64,000 bases of DNA, from contig CBDHHC010000024.1 in the NCBI GenBank assembly GCA_965263345.1, forward strand, positions 496,001 to 560,000. Reading direction: 5' to 3'. Positions 32,651 to 42,116 of the stretch are shown here, in pieces. Every line of letters begins with the position of its first letter. Within the stretch, counting starts at the first letter, position 1. The DNA is from CBDHHC01 sp965263345 (GTDB lineage: Bacteria > Pseudomonadota > Alphaproteobacteria > Rhizobiales > CBDHHC01). The notes beneath the pieces were generated by a model. That model made no database searches and had not been told where the DNA came from. It saw only the letters and a program-made list of their open reading frames with translations. A program made the position numbers and the translations under genes.

Positions 32651-33232
32651 ATGAAAAAACTCTTTATACTGTTATTACTCTTTCTCTTTTCGCATGCACA
32701 ATATGCTCATGCAGACAACTGTAAACTCATAGAGGAACAGAAACCAATCACCTTTAACATACTGGCCAACAAAGACCGTCTGGAAATACATTATGACATC
32801 GTCGGCGTCACCTTGGAAAATAATAAACCAGACAAATTCGCAACGGTTGTGTATTCACAATATCTTTACAAAAATAGAGACCCCTATTATGTGCTGGGCA
32901 TAAGAATTCACGATAAAAACATTGAACAATATGGCAAATTAAATAACACCCTGCTCGCTTATACTTCGAACAAGAAAATTATACCCCATAAACAATTCTC
33001 ATCTCCCTCTGAGGCAAGAGGTGATCAGTTTGTTTATATAGGGAATAAGAAATTACAGAACTACTTTGTCATTCCATTAAAAAGCGGTAACCCGATCAGG
33101 TTCATAAAACTATTTTTTGATAAGAAAGAAATTTTAGTGACCGTAAACATTGAAAAAATTTACAAAATTAACAACACATTTTCAAAAAAGATAACGACAA
33201 TCAGAAATAATTTTAAGTCAGGCAAGTGTTAA
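32651..33232 (+). CDS. Secreted protein of unknown function
   Basis: A 193-aa protein with a clear signal peptide (about 1-21, ending AHA-DNC). The mature part is rich in Lys, Asn, Ile and beta strands, and has only two cysteines (near each end: DNCKL and the final SGKC), which may form one disulfide. GGGAG lies 9 nt ahead of the ATG. I cannot assign a family. It is probably periplasmic. The gene stands alone, convergent with katG. Confidence 0.62.
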   Translation: MKKLFILLLLFLFSHAQYAHADNCKLIEEQKPITFNILANKDRLEIHYDIVGVTLENNKPDKFATVVYSQYLYKNRDPYYVLGIRIHDKNIEQYGKLNNTLLAYTSNKKIIPHKQFSSPSEARGDQFVYIGNKKLQNYFVIPLKSGNPIRFIKLFFDKKEILVTVNIEKIYKINNTFSKKITTIRNNFKSGKC

Positions 33233-33236
33233 ATAT

Positions 33237-33274
33237 AAAAAGAGCTATGCCAACCCTAAGACCAGCATAGCTCT
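33237..33274 (-). terminator. katG terminator
   Basis: AGAGCTATGC and GCATAGCTCT (10-bp perfect stem, 14-nt loop) are followed by TTTTTAT on the minus strand, 46 bp beyond the katG stop codon. It may also serve the convergent gene. Confidence 0.82.
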
Positions 33275-33278
33275 CACC

Positions 33279-33304
33279 CAAGTGTTATAATCAAGTGTTA
33301 TAAT
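33279..33304. repeat. Tandem 13-bp repeat
   Basis: CAAGTGTTATAAT occurs twice head to tail between the katG stop and its terminator. No function is evident. Confidence 0.85.
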
Positions 33305-33319
33305 AAAGGCCAGACTTTA

Positions 33320-35500
33320 TTAAACCTCAAAACGATCAAGGTCCATCACTTTAGACCACGCCGCAACAAAGTCCTCAACGAACTTGCCTTGCGCATCGCC
33401 TGTGCCATAAACTTCTGCCAAAGCACGAAGTTGCGAGTTTGAACCGAAGATCAAATCAACGCGCGTGCCTGTCCATTTGACATCACCGCTGGAGCGATCG
33501 CGCCCCTCAAACTCATACTCATCTGCATCGCTTGCTGTCCATACTGTACCAAGATCAAGCACATTGACAAAAAAGTCATTGCTGAGTGTATCAGTCTTAT
33601 CTGTAAACACACCATGCTTAGACCCATTATGGTTTGCACCAAGTACACGAAGGCCACCCACAAGAACTGTCATCTCAGGCGCAGACAATGTAAGAAGTTG
33701 CGCACGATCAACAAGCATCTCTTCAGGGGATACAGAATATTTCACTTTCTGATAATTACGGAACCCATCAGCTTCCGGCTCCATCACTGAGAAAGACTCA
33801 ACATCAGTCTGCTCTTGTGTGGCATCAGCACGGCCTGGTGTAAATGGCACTGTAATATCATGCCCGGCATTCTTTGCCGCCTGCTCAACAGCCGCACACC
33901 CACCAAGAACGATCACATCTGCAAGTGACACCATTTTGCCATTTGATGATGAACCGTTAAACTCAGCCTGAACAGCTTCCAGTTTAGCAAGAACCGTCTG
34001 AAGCTCAGCTGGCTGGTTCACATCCCAATCTTTCTGAGGCGCCAAACGAACACGAGCACCATTCGCACCACCGCGCATATCCGAACCACGGAATGTAGAA
34101 GCAGACGCCCAAGCGGTAGAAATAAGCTGTGAAACCGACAAGCCAGTCCCAAGAATATTTACTTTAAGTGTCGCCACATCCTGATCATCAATCAGAGTAT
34201 GTGTGACAGCAGGAATTGGATCTTGCCAAATAAGTTCTTCAGCAGGAACTTCCTTACCCAAATAACGCGCACGAGGGCCCATATCACGGTGCGTCAGCTT
34301 AAACCACGCACGTGCAAACGCATCTGCGAATTCTTCTGGATTGTCTTTAAAACGACGAGAAATCGGCTCATAGATTGGGTCCATGCGCATCGCCATATCA
34401 GCTGTTGTCATCATGATCGGAACCTTCTTACCAGATCCGTCAACTTCTGGGGCATGGTCTTTATCAGCCAGGTCTTTAGGAGCCCACTGGTTCGCACCAC
34501 CAGGACCCTTTACAACTTCCCACTCATAACCAAACAGCACATCAAAATAGCTACCATCCCAAGTCGTTGGCGTTGGTGTCCAAGCGCCTTCAATACCACT
34601 GGTAATCGTGTCTACGCCCTTACCGGTCTGATAGCTGTTTTTCCAACCCATACCCATTTCTTGGATCTTAGCACCTTCTGGCTCAGGACCAACATATTGC
34701 CCGGCATCTGCAGCACCATGGGCCTTACCAAATGTATGACCACCAGCAGTAAGCGCCACGGTCTCTTCATCATTCATCGCCATACGTGCAAAAGTCTCAC
34801 GGATATCACGTCCAGATGCTATCGGATCAGGATTACCATTTGGCCCTTCTGGGTTCACATAGATCAGACCCATCTGAACAGCAGCAAGTGGGTTCTCAAG
34901 ATCACGCTCACCAGTATAACGCTTATCATCAAGCCACTGAGTTTCCGTACCCCAGTAAATATCTTCTTCTGGCGCCCAGATATCTTCACGACCACCCGCA
35001 AAACCAAATGTCTTAAAGCCCATAGACTCAAGCGCACAGTTCCCCGCAAGGATCATAAGGTCTGCCCACGATATCTTCTTGCCATATTTTTGTTTAATCG
35101 GCCAAAGCAGCATACGCGCTTTATCAAGATTGCCATTATCAGGCCAGGAGTTCAAAGGTGCAAAACGCTGCGTGCCAGTTCCAGCACCACCACGACCATC
35201 ACCAGTTCTATATGTTCCAGCTGAGTGCCATGCCATACGAATGAATAATGGACCATAATGTCCATAGTCTGCAGGCCACCAGTCCTGAGATGTTGTCATC
35301 AGTTGAACAATATCTTGCTTGATCGCATCAAGGTCCAGGCTCTTAAACTCTTCCGCATAATTAAAGCTCTCACCCATCGGGTTAGATTTAGGAGCATGTT
35401 GATGCAAAATGTTCAGCTTAAGTTGACTAGGCCACCAATCCTTATTGCTCGTGCCACCACCCGCTGCATGATTAACAGGGCATTGTTTCTCACCACTCAT
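33320..35500 (-). CDS. katG: Catalase-peroxidase KatG
   Basis: A 726-aa bifunctional haem enzyme that removes hydrogen peroxide by catalase and peroxidase reactions. The distal triad R88, W91 and H92 is in FIRMAWHSAGTYR. The Tyr of the Trp-Tyr-Met adduct is in IYVNPEGPNG, and the proximal His in TAGGHTFGKAHG. The second, haem-free half (from about 430, LIDDQDVATLKVNIL) is full length. There is no signal peptide, so it is cytoplasmic. The gene is monocistronic with its own terminator. No oxyR lies nearby. The 270 bp upstream should hold its promoter. Confidence 0.98.
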   Translation of the reverse strand: MSGEKQCPVNHAAGGGTSNKDWWPSQLKLNILHQHAPKSNPMGESFNYAEEFKSLDLDAIKQDIVQLMTTSQDWWPADYGHYGPLFIRMAWHSAGTYRTGDGRGGAGTGTQRFAPLNSWPDNGNLDKARMLLWPIKQKYGKKISWADLMILAGNCALESMGFKTFGFAGGREDIWAPEEDIYWGTETQWLDDKRYTGERDLENPLAAVQMGLIYVNPEGPNGNPDPIASGRDIRETFARMAMNDEETVALTAGGHTFGKAHGAADAGQYVGPEPEGAKIQEMGMGWKNSYQTGKGVDTITSGIEGAWTPTPTTWDGSYFDVLFGYEWEVVKGPGGANQWAPKDLADKDHAPEVDGSGKKVPIMMTTADMAMRMDPIYEPISRRFKDNPEEFADAFARAWFKLTHRDMGPRARYLGKEVPAEELIWQDPIPAVTHTLIDDQDVATLKVNILGTGLSVSQLISTAWASASTFRGSDMRGGANGARVRLAPQKDWDVNQPAELQTVLAKLEAVQAEFNGSSSNGKMVSLADVIVLGGCAAVEQAAKNAGHDITVPFTPGRADATQEQTDVESFSVMEPEADGFRNYQKVKYSVSPEEMLVDRAQLLTLSAPEMTVLVGGLRVLGANHNGSKHGVFTDKTDTLSNDFFVNVLDLGTVWTASDADEYEFEGRDRSSGDVKWTGTRVDLIFGSNSQLRALAEVYGTGDAQGKFVEDFVAAWSKVMDLDRFEV

Positions 35501-35771
35501 ATGACTTCCTCCTCATAATGTGCATAGAATTTAAATATATTATTGCAACGAACATTAATAGGAAAGATTCAATAAGATCAAATCATATTATCTTTTTTTA
35601 ACAATAAGAAAAACTTATCAGGAATAAGACCCATGCCGGAAATAATTTTAATTTTTTTGATTCGTTGTACACGAGATTTTTGATAGATATTCTATGTTTT
35701 TGTATTATTTTGAAGAAAAACAAAACATATTCACAAGAAATTTGAAAAAAGGCAGGGTAATGATTAAAAAA

Positions 35772-38090
35772 TCATATTAAATCTTGTGCGATACAATGCT
35801 TCACACTCTTGGCTCCCAATAAGCTGGCCACCTCTTCCTCTGGCATTGCTTTGCCATAAAGATAACCTTGCCCCTGCTGGCACCCCCGTTCTTTCAGGTA
35901 ATCAACCTGTTCCTGGCTCTCAATACCTTCAGCAACAACGCTCGCATTCAAGCCTTCCGCAATAGACAGGAACCCATCAATAATAACTTCCGAAGAACGG
36001 TCTTTACCAATCCCTTTTGTAAATTGCATATCAATTTTTAATTCATCAAAAGGAAATTCTTGTAAATGTTTAAACGAACCATACCCAGTACCAAAATCAT
36101 CCATTGATATTTTAATGCCTAATTCTTTGAGTCTCTCAATAGCTTGTTTAATTGCATTCGCTGCCCTGGCAACAAACACATCTTCCGTAATTTCAATAAC
36201 AATCAAGTCGAGGACATTAGAATACTGATTAAATAGCATTTCTAAACTTGCCAAGCCATTTTCTGTTGCCAGTATCTGCTCATCGACATTGATAGAAACT
36301 GGTAATGCATTTAATCCTCTATTTTTCCAGTCTTCAAGCTGCCTTAAAACATTGCGGATGATTTTTGCATTAAAAAGGTTTTGCAAACCATATTCATCAA
36401 TCAAATAGAAAAAGTCTTTAGGGGGTAAGATACCTCTTTCAGGATGTTCCCACCTGGCTAAAGCTTCAAACCCAATAATATTGCCAGTTTTAAGATCCAC
36501 CTTTGGTTGATAATGAGAAATTATTTGTCCATGAGTAAGCGCTTTTTGAAATTCATTAAAGACGTTTAAATCTGGCTTACTTTGCGTTGCGTTAGGATCA
36601 TAAACTGCATAGGCGAGTTCATTATTTGACTTAATAGAATACATTGCCTGATCAGCAGATGAGATTAACTCCTCAAAGGACCCATGTGTATCAGGGCCAT
36701 AAGCCAATCCTATACAAGCACCAATTGTAATTTGTTTATTCTCATATTCCACTGGCTTCTTAAAAGCAGTTAAAATATTCTCTGCAAGTGTTTTTAATTC
36801 AACATTGCTATGTATATTTGTCATAACAATGCCAAATTCATCTCCACCCAGACGAATAACCGTATCTTCTGGTTTGACACTTGCCTTTAATCGTTCCGCA
36901 ACTGATATAAGCACAAGGTCCCCTGCTGCATGACCAAAAGTATCATTGATTGGTTTAAACTTATTAAGGTCAACCAACGCAAAGCTGACCAGCTTATCTT
37001 TCTCCCTGCGTCTTAATCCAAGTGTGGCAGAAATTTCTTCAAGCACCTTCCGATTTGATAAACCGGTTAGAGGATCAATACGTAATTGCCGTTCAACTTC
37101 TTCTTTCGCTAATTCAGCATCGGTATAAGCTAGATTTGCTTTTTCTTTTTCTTTTTCTAATTGTAACTTCTGTTGCTCAAGCTCTTGCGAGTAAACTTTC
37201 AAAGTATTTTCAGATTCTTGCAATTTTTGATAAGGGTTAAGTAACATCTGTCGACCAAAAAAATAGACTGCAATATATGCCAGTGACAAAGATATTAAGA
37301 GTGACGTGAGCAAATTAATTAAAATAGAATATTTTTGCTTATCAAGAAAGTACCGATCAATGATGTAGATAAAATAGATTCCAAGAGAATCAATTTTGCC
37401 TTCAAGATTAACATTTGTAGCCAATAAATCATTAAAGGCATCTTTAGAATGGGAGCTAATAAGAACATTATTCTTTATAATTCCAATGGCGTAACTGTCT
37501 GACCGCAACAAAGCAGAATAAATATTTGTGAGATCAATTGGAATAGCGCCAACCATAATACCTTCAATAGATTGATTATATGAAACTGGAGCAGCAATTT
37601 GAAGATAACTTTTTTCATTCTGTCTTATCAGGTTAACTTCATATTCGGTTTCTCCATTAATTAATCTTTGAAACCAAGGCATTTTCTCATCATATTTGAA
37701 ATCGTAAGTTACATTTTTTTCAATAATTTTGCCGCCAATGAAATTAAGAAGAGCGAGATAAATTTTTTCTCCTTGAACGCGATAGTCTTTAAGAAAATCA
37801 GCTAAATCTTGTTCAGACACATCGGTTTGCATGACACCATTAACAATGATGGGAAGCTCTGCTAAGTCACGAATTGGATGTATTCTATCTTTTACATATT
37901 GTTCAATAAGCTTCTTGGCTGTATTGAATTCTGCTTCATTCGTATACTGTTGGGACTGCACAAAACTTTTGTCTATGCTGGGTATAATCAATATCGAGTT
38001 AATTGCTAAAGTCAGTATAAAACTTATACCGACAAAAACAAGAAATAGCTTTTTTGCAGATAACGTATGTAAATATTGAGACAATAACAT
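35772..38090 (-). CDS. Membrane GGDEF-EAL cyclic-di-GMP protein
   Basis: A 772-aa protein. Helix 1 (about 15-37), a periplasmic Cache-like sensor (about 40-250) and helix 2 (about 257-278) are followed by a coiled coil (about 285-335), GGDEF domain (335-500) and EAL domain (505-760). The cyclase site GGDEF (415-419) is intact, but the inhibitory RxxD is KPED. The EAL domain keeps EAL (542-544), NVDEQ, EITED, DDFGTGY, KIDMQF and AEGIES, so it may also be an active phosphodiesterase. It starts 6 nt after a binding-protein gene, suggesting that protein tells it about a periplasmic ligand. Confidence 0.93.
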   Translation of the reverse strand: MLLSQYLHTLSAKKLFLVFVGISFILTLAINSILIIPSIDKSFVQSQQYTNEAEFNTAKKLIEQYVKDRIHPIRDLAELPIIVNGVMQTDVSEQDLADFLKDYRVQGEKIYLALLNFIGGKIIEKNVTYDFKYDEKMPWFQRLINGETEYEVNLIRQNEKSYLQIAAPVSYNQSIEGIMVGAIPIDLTNIYSALLRSDSYAIGIIKNNVLISSHSKDAFNDLLATNVNLEGKIDSLGIYFIYIIDRYFLDKQKYSILINLLTSLLISLSLAYIAVYFFGRQMLLNPYQKLQESENTLKVYSQELEQQKLQLEKEKEKANLAYTDAELAKEEVERQLRIDPLTGLSNRKVLEEISATLGLRRREKDKLVSFALVDLNKFKPINDTFGHAAGDLVLISVAERLKASVKPEDTVIRLGGDEFGIVMTNIHSNVELKTLAENILTAFKKPVEYENKQITIGACIGLAYGPDTHGSFEELISSADQAMYSIKSNNELAYAVYDPNATQSKPDLNVFNEFQKALTHGQIISHYQPKVDLKTGNIIGFEALARWEHPERGILPPKDFFYLIDEYGLQNLFNAKIIRNVLRQLEDWKNRGLNALPVSINVDEQILATENGLASLEMLFNQYSNVLDLIVIEITEDVFVARAANAIKQAIERLKELGIKISMDDFGTGYGSFKHLQEFPFDELKIDMQFTKGIGKDRSSEVIIDGFLSIAEGLNASVVAEGIESQEQVDYLKERGCQQGQGYLYGKAMPEEEVASLLGAKSVKHCIAQDLI

Positions 38091-38096
38091 AGAAAA

Positions 38097-39308
38097 TCAA
38101 TTCTTCATAACGATCACTTGGTTCTGATCACCATATCGGCCCATACAAAGATCATTAAGACCTAGAGCTTCATGCGCATCTTTATTTTGACCATCATAAG
38201 CAGAAAAAGGCTTCGTATAAGTTTTAATGAGACCTTTCACAGGTTGATCGATATTTTCAAGAGACCATCGCAACTGTTTTCTATTGTCATCAATATTCCC
38301 TCCAAACTTAACATTTTTTGCAGCAGTAATAACTAAGCGACCAAGATCATAGGCATGTATAAAGCCAGTTGGAGCTGGAATATCCAATTTGCTCTTAACT
38401 TCAGGAAACAATTTCTTGGCTTTATTTAAAACACTTTGGGAAAAACCGTTAAGTTCAGAAGATACAAAAGAAAAGCAACTCTGGATGAAAGACAGATCAA
38501 TTTTCTGTCTCATATTTGCATTAATCACATGATGAAACTTACCACCTGTAATACCCCAATGACTAATCACAGGTATTTTCTTATCCATAGCTAAAAGCGC
38601 TTTGAAGAATTTTTCACCCTCTATAGCATTACCGACGAACAAAAGACATTCTGCATCGCTGGATATAATATTTCGAATTTTAATACGAGCACCATTCTCT
38701 TTTGTATTCCAGTTAAACCATGTTACGGCAGGTTTAACTTTTAATAAACTCTGAAAAGCATTTGTCATATTTTTATAATTTGACTCACCCCAAGGCGTTT
38801 TTTCTAACAGAAGGTGAGGTTTATTACATGCCTTTTGCTCAACTGCGAAGCGAGCCATCCTATGACCAGCTTTTGTATCATCGACAGATAATCTAAATAC
38901 CCAGTTTTCCTTACCTGGATAACGTGTAATAGGTCCGCCAGCTGCCCATGGAACAAGGATTAATGTTTTATTTTCATTTATAAATTTTCTGTATTTTATA
39001 AGAGGAGGAGAATGCAAACCACCTAAGATAAATAAGGCTTCATTATCCTTCTGAAAACGGCTCATATGTAGCTTACTACGTAATGAATTGCCCCGATGAT
39101 TTAATAAGACAAATTCAAATTTATAACCTTGCATCTCATAATTGATCTCTGAAAAGGCAGTTTTTAAGCCCATTTCCATAGATCTGGCAGACTCATAATG
39201 ATTAGTTCTATCTGCATCTAAGTATATCTTAAATGTCTTCACTTCATCTGCCGAAACAGTTACTGACAAAAGAATAACATTAAATAGTACAAGCAACGCT
39301 CTGAACAT
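38097..39308 (-). CDS. Periplasmic ligand-binding protein (Peripla_BP_6-like)
   Basis: A 403-aa protein with a signal peptide (about 1-20) and the two-lobed fold of branched-chain amino-acid binding proteins. Visible parts are MGLKTAFSEINYEMQGYKFE, LFILGGLHSPP, LILVPWAAGGPITR, FRLSVDDTKAGHRMARFA and GFIHAYDLGRL. ATG at 39308 is preferred to TTG at 39320, which overlaps the GGGG. No ABC permease follows; the next gene, 6 nt on, is a GGDEF-EAL protein with a periplasmic sensor. It therefore probably acts as a receptor subunit rather than in transport. Ligand unknown. Confidence 0.82.
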   Translation of the reverse strand: MFRALLVLFNVILLSVTVSADEVKTFKIYLDADRTNHYESARSMEMGLKTAFSEINYEMQGYKFEFVLLNHRGNSLRSKLHMSRFQKDNEALFILGGLHSPPLIKYRKFINENKTLILVPWAAGGPITRYPGKENWVFRLSVDDTKAGHRMARFAVEQKACNKPHLLLEKTPWGESNYKNMTNAFQSLLKVKPAVTWFNWNTKENGARIKIRNIISSDAECLLFVGNAIEGEKFFKALLAMDKKIPVISHWGITGGKFHHVINANMRQKIDLSFIQSCFSFVSSELNGFSQSVLNKAKKLFPEVKSKLDIPAPTGFIHAYDLGRLVITAAKNVKFGGNIDDNRKQLRWSLENIDQPVKGLIKTYTKPFSAYDGQNKDAHEALGLNDLCMGRYGDQNQVIVMKN

Positions 39309-39567
39309 ATGATGCCCCAAAATAATTGATTACACTTTGATGGTATAAAATCCCAGGGACGAGCATAAATCAAAAGAATTATGAATCATTTAACCTGGAA
39401 AATAAAAATTTTTTCCCAAAACCACGTTAATTAGTTAGAAATAATTGCAGAATATTGAATGCTAGTTATTCATTAAAAAGACACGGTATTATTGTGCAAA
39501 ACAGACATATTATGCCTATTTGCTCAAAACTCAATCGAGTTAAATTAAGGTAAAAAGATAGATAACT

Positions 39568-40845
39568 TTAGTGTCGCCTTGCTCGACTTTGTCCCCAGGT
39601 GAAAATACGCCAAAGTAAAAGCAGCGCTGATGCGATACCACCAACAGCTGTAGCAAGCTTGTAAACTGGATCTAAACTTTTGATACGGTGGATGGCTAAA
39701 TCCAGAAAACCGACATCAACATGAATTTCTGTCTTAAATGTTTTAATGGTAACTGGAGGAAGATCTCTAGTCGCTTCTCTTAAGATAGCAGCCAATTCCA
39801 AATTTAATCGTTTTTGATTACCATCTTCTAAGGGCGTCACATACCATGTCCATTTTACTGGCTCAAGACTGGTAATCGTTTTTCGTTGCGGGCCAGAAGG
39901 TTCAATTTGAAACGAAGCCCCAGACAACTCAGCTTGCATAAAGCGTGATATCTTACTTTTACCTGACTTGATAGAACCCTGTAATTTAGAAAGCTCTTTA
40001 CTTTGGTCTTCACCAGTTGTTTCTAAAATAAGAGAAACTTGTGTTTTTCGACCAAGATACATTGATGTAGGATGATTGTATTTTAAATTGGCCTCTTTTA
40101 ATTTCTTAATAATATCTTCAAGGTTTGAACATCCACCAATTTCACCTATTGTTTCACAATCTTTTTCTGCTTTCGCTGCAGCCGCATTAAACCCTCGTGT
40201 CCGTGTTTCTGGCACACCATTTGGATTAAACCCTCTAAATCTTTTTCGCTTAGTAGCAACTTTTTCTTTAGCAGGTTCAACATCTAAGGCTTGTTGAAAC
40301 CCCTGCAACTTGCTAGGCGACGGTACAGCAAGAGGCTTCTCAATCTTTTTTGCAATAACAATACGATCTTGGTCTAGAGGTCTTTGCTTTTTATTGGGTT
40401 CAACAACCGTATCAAAATTATTTTTTGGCTCATTTGTTATTTGCTGTGATTTTGCAACTTTATCGAGTTCATTAAGAGCACCTATAATGATCTGCGGATT
40501 CCCAAGTCCTGAGGCAATCATATGTAATTTATTCAAAATTTCCGGTGTTGGTTTTTTGTTTACCCCCAACAAAGCAAGACAGGAAATACGAAAATAATGT
40601 GCCGCAATCAAATCCAGGCTGACATTGCTCGCAATATTTTGGAAACCAAATCCATCATAATCTGTGCGTGTTTTTTTCTCGATATCTGTATCACTTAAGG
40701 CAGAACGGGCGGTTTGGTTTGCAGCCTGTGTGATTTGAAACTTCAAGGCCGCATCTGGAAAATTAACCTGCGGACCACAAAGTGTGCTTGCAATTGCCAT
40801 TTGAGAAAAAAATAGCATCATTACACTAAAAATGACTAAGCGCAT
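39568..40845 (-). CDS. Exported membrane-anchored protein of unknown function
   Basis: A 425-aa protein with a signal peptide (about 1-19) and a C-terminal membrane helix (AVGGIASALLLLWRIFTW) followed by a short basic tail. Residues about 20-130 are helical with two cysteines. A low-complexity, Lys/Pro-rich linker (about 135-220) follows, and then a strand-rich domain (about 250-385: MYLGRKTQVSLILETT, MQAELSGASFQIEPSGPQ, VKWTWYVTPLEDG). The last domain recalls beta-rich modules seen in membrane-anchored proteins of bacterial signalling systems, but I cannot name it. It stands alone between the binding-protein gene and tgt. Confidence 0.6.
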   Translation of the reverse strand: MRLVIFSVMMLFFSQMAIASTLCGPQVNFPDAALKFQITQAANQTARSALSDTDIEKKTRTDYDGFGFQNIASNVSLDLIAAHYFRISCLALLGVNKKPTPEILNKLHMIASGLGNPQIIIGALNELDKVAKSQQITNEPKNNFDTVVEPNKKQRPLDQDRIVIAKKIEKPLAVPSPSKLQGFQQALDVEPAKEKVATKRKRFRGFNPNGVPETRTRGFNAAAAKAEKDCETIGEIGGCSNLEDIIKKLKEANLKYNHPTSMYLGRKTQVSLILETTGEDQSKELSKLQGSIKSGKSKISRFMQAELSGASFQIEPSGPQRKTITSLEPVKWTWYVTPLEDGNQKRLNLELAAILREATRDLPPVTIKTFKTEIHVDVGFLDLAIHRIKSLDPVYKLATAVGGIASALLLLWRIFTWGQSRARRH

Positions 40846-40983
40846 TTACTCACCCCTCACGAATAATCTGTCCACAGATTTTACTTTTTATTCTTTGTTT
40901 TAATCCGTTTTTAGAGATCTGCCAAGTTATCTGTAATGTTTATCTATTATTTTATGACCTTAAAAAGACAAACTGTTAAGAAT

Positions 40984-42114
40984 TTAGGCGTTTTCTGCTT
41001 TAGGCTTTGAGATTTTCTGCAAAGTCTTTTCAGCAAATTCTTCAAATTTATCTTCTTCTATCGATTTACGCAGTGCAGCCATAAGCTCTTGATAAAAATG
41101 TACATTTATCCATGTCAAAAGCATTGCGGCTAGATATTCACCAGATTTCATAAGATGGTGTAAATAAGCACGGCTATATAAATTTGCCGCAGGACAACTG
41201 CTTTCTGGGTCAAGAGGTGCGGCATCATCAGCATATTTTGCATTTCGAATATTTACTCGGCCTTGCCAAGTAAAAGCCTGACCATGGCGCCCAGATCGCG
41301 TGGGCATCACACAATCAAACATATCAATACCACGTGCAACAGCCCCTATAATATCCTCTGGAGTTCCAACCCCCATTAAATAACGTGGTTTATCTTTTGG
41401 CAGATGAGGAAGAGTGGTCGACAAGGTTTTAAACATTAACTCCTGCCCTTCTCCAACAGCTAATCCTCCAACAGAATAACCATCAAAATCCATGCCAATC
41501 AATGACTTTGCAGATCTCTCCCGTAAGTCGTCAAAAGTACTTCCCTGAACAATACCAAACAATGCCTGGTCTGGCCTGTCACCAAAAGCCTCCCTAGAAC
41601 GCTCAGCCCAGCGCAATGAGAGCTCCATTGATGTTTCTGCCTCATCATGACGACATGGGAAAGGTGTACATTCATCAAAAACCATTTGAATATCAGCACC
41701 TAAGAGGCATTGAATCTCAATGGACCGTTCCGGAGTTATTGTATGCGAAGAACCATCGATATGAGATTGGAATGTAACCCCGTTTTCTGTAATTTTTCTC
41801 AATTTTGCCAGCGACATAACCTGGAACCCGCCAGAGTCTGTTAAGATTGGCCCGTACCAGTTCATAAATTGGTGTAAACCACCTAACTTCGCAACACGCT
41901 CCGCACCTGGTCTGAGCATAAGATGATAGGTATTTCCTAAAATAACATCAGCACCAGTCTCCTTGACAGTTTCTGGAAACATTGCCTTGACAGTTGCTGC
42001 TGTTCCAACTGGCATAAAAGCAGGTGTTTGTATCTCTCCTCTTGGAGTTGAAATCACTCCACGTCTTGCCAAACCAGACGTGTCCTTAAGGGCATATGAA
42101 AAGTTTTTTGTCAT
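40984..42114 (-). CDS. tgt: tRNA-guanine transglycosylase Tgt
   Basis: A 376-aa enzyme that exchanges guanine for preQ1 at the wobble position of tRNAs for Asp, Asn, His and Tyr. TDSGGFQVMSL contains the general-acid Asp, and FDCVMPTRSGRHGQAFT the nucleophilic Asp. The zinc site normally CxC-x2-C-xn-H is altered around PESSCPAANLYSRAYLHH; one Cys and the His are seen, others are less clear, as C-to-S or C-to-A changes. It follows queA by 2 nt in the queuosine operon. Confidence 0.97.
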   Translation of the reverse strand: MTKNFSYALKDTSGLARRGVISTPRGEIQTPAFMPVGTAATVKAMFPETVKETGADVILGNTYHLMLRPGAERVAKLGGLHQFMNWYGPILTDSGGFQVMSLAKLRKITENGVTFQSHIDGSSHTITPERSIEIQCLLGADIQMVFDECTPFPCRHDEAETSMELSLRWAERSREAFGDRPDQALFGIVQGSTFDDLRERSAKSLIGMDFDGYSVGGLAVGEGQELMFKTLSTTLPHLPKDKPRYLMGVGTPEDIIGAVARGIDMFDCVMPTRSGRHGQAFTWQGRVNIRNAKYADDAAPLDPESSCPAANLYSRAYLHHLMKSGEYLAAMLLTWINVHFYQELMAALRKSIEEDKFEEFAEKTLQKISKPKAENA

Positions 42115-42116
42115 GT

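Noticed and set aside
34199..35224. 341-codon plus-strand frame opposite katG
   Set aside because: An antisense shadow of a complete catalase-peroxidase gene, rich in Thr, Ile, His and Arg, with no family features.
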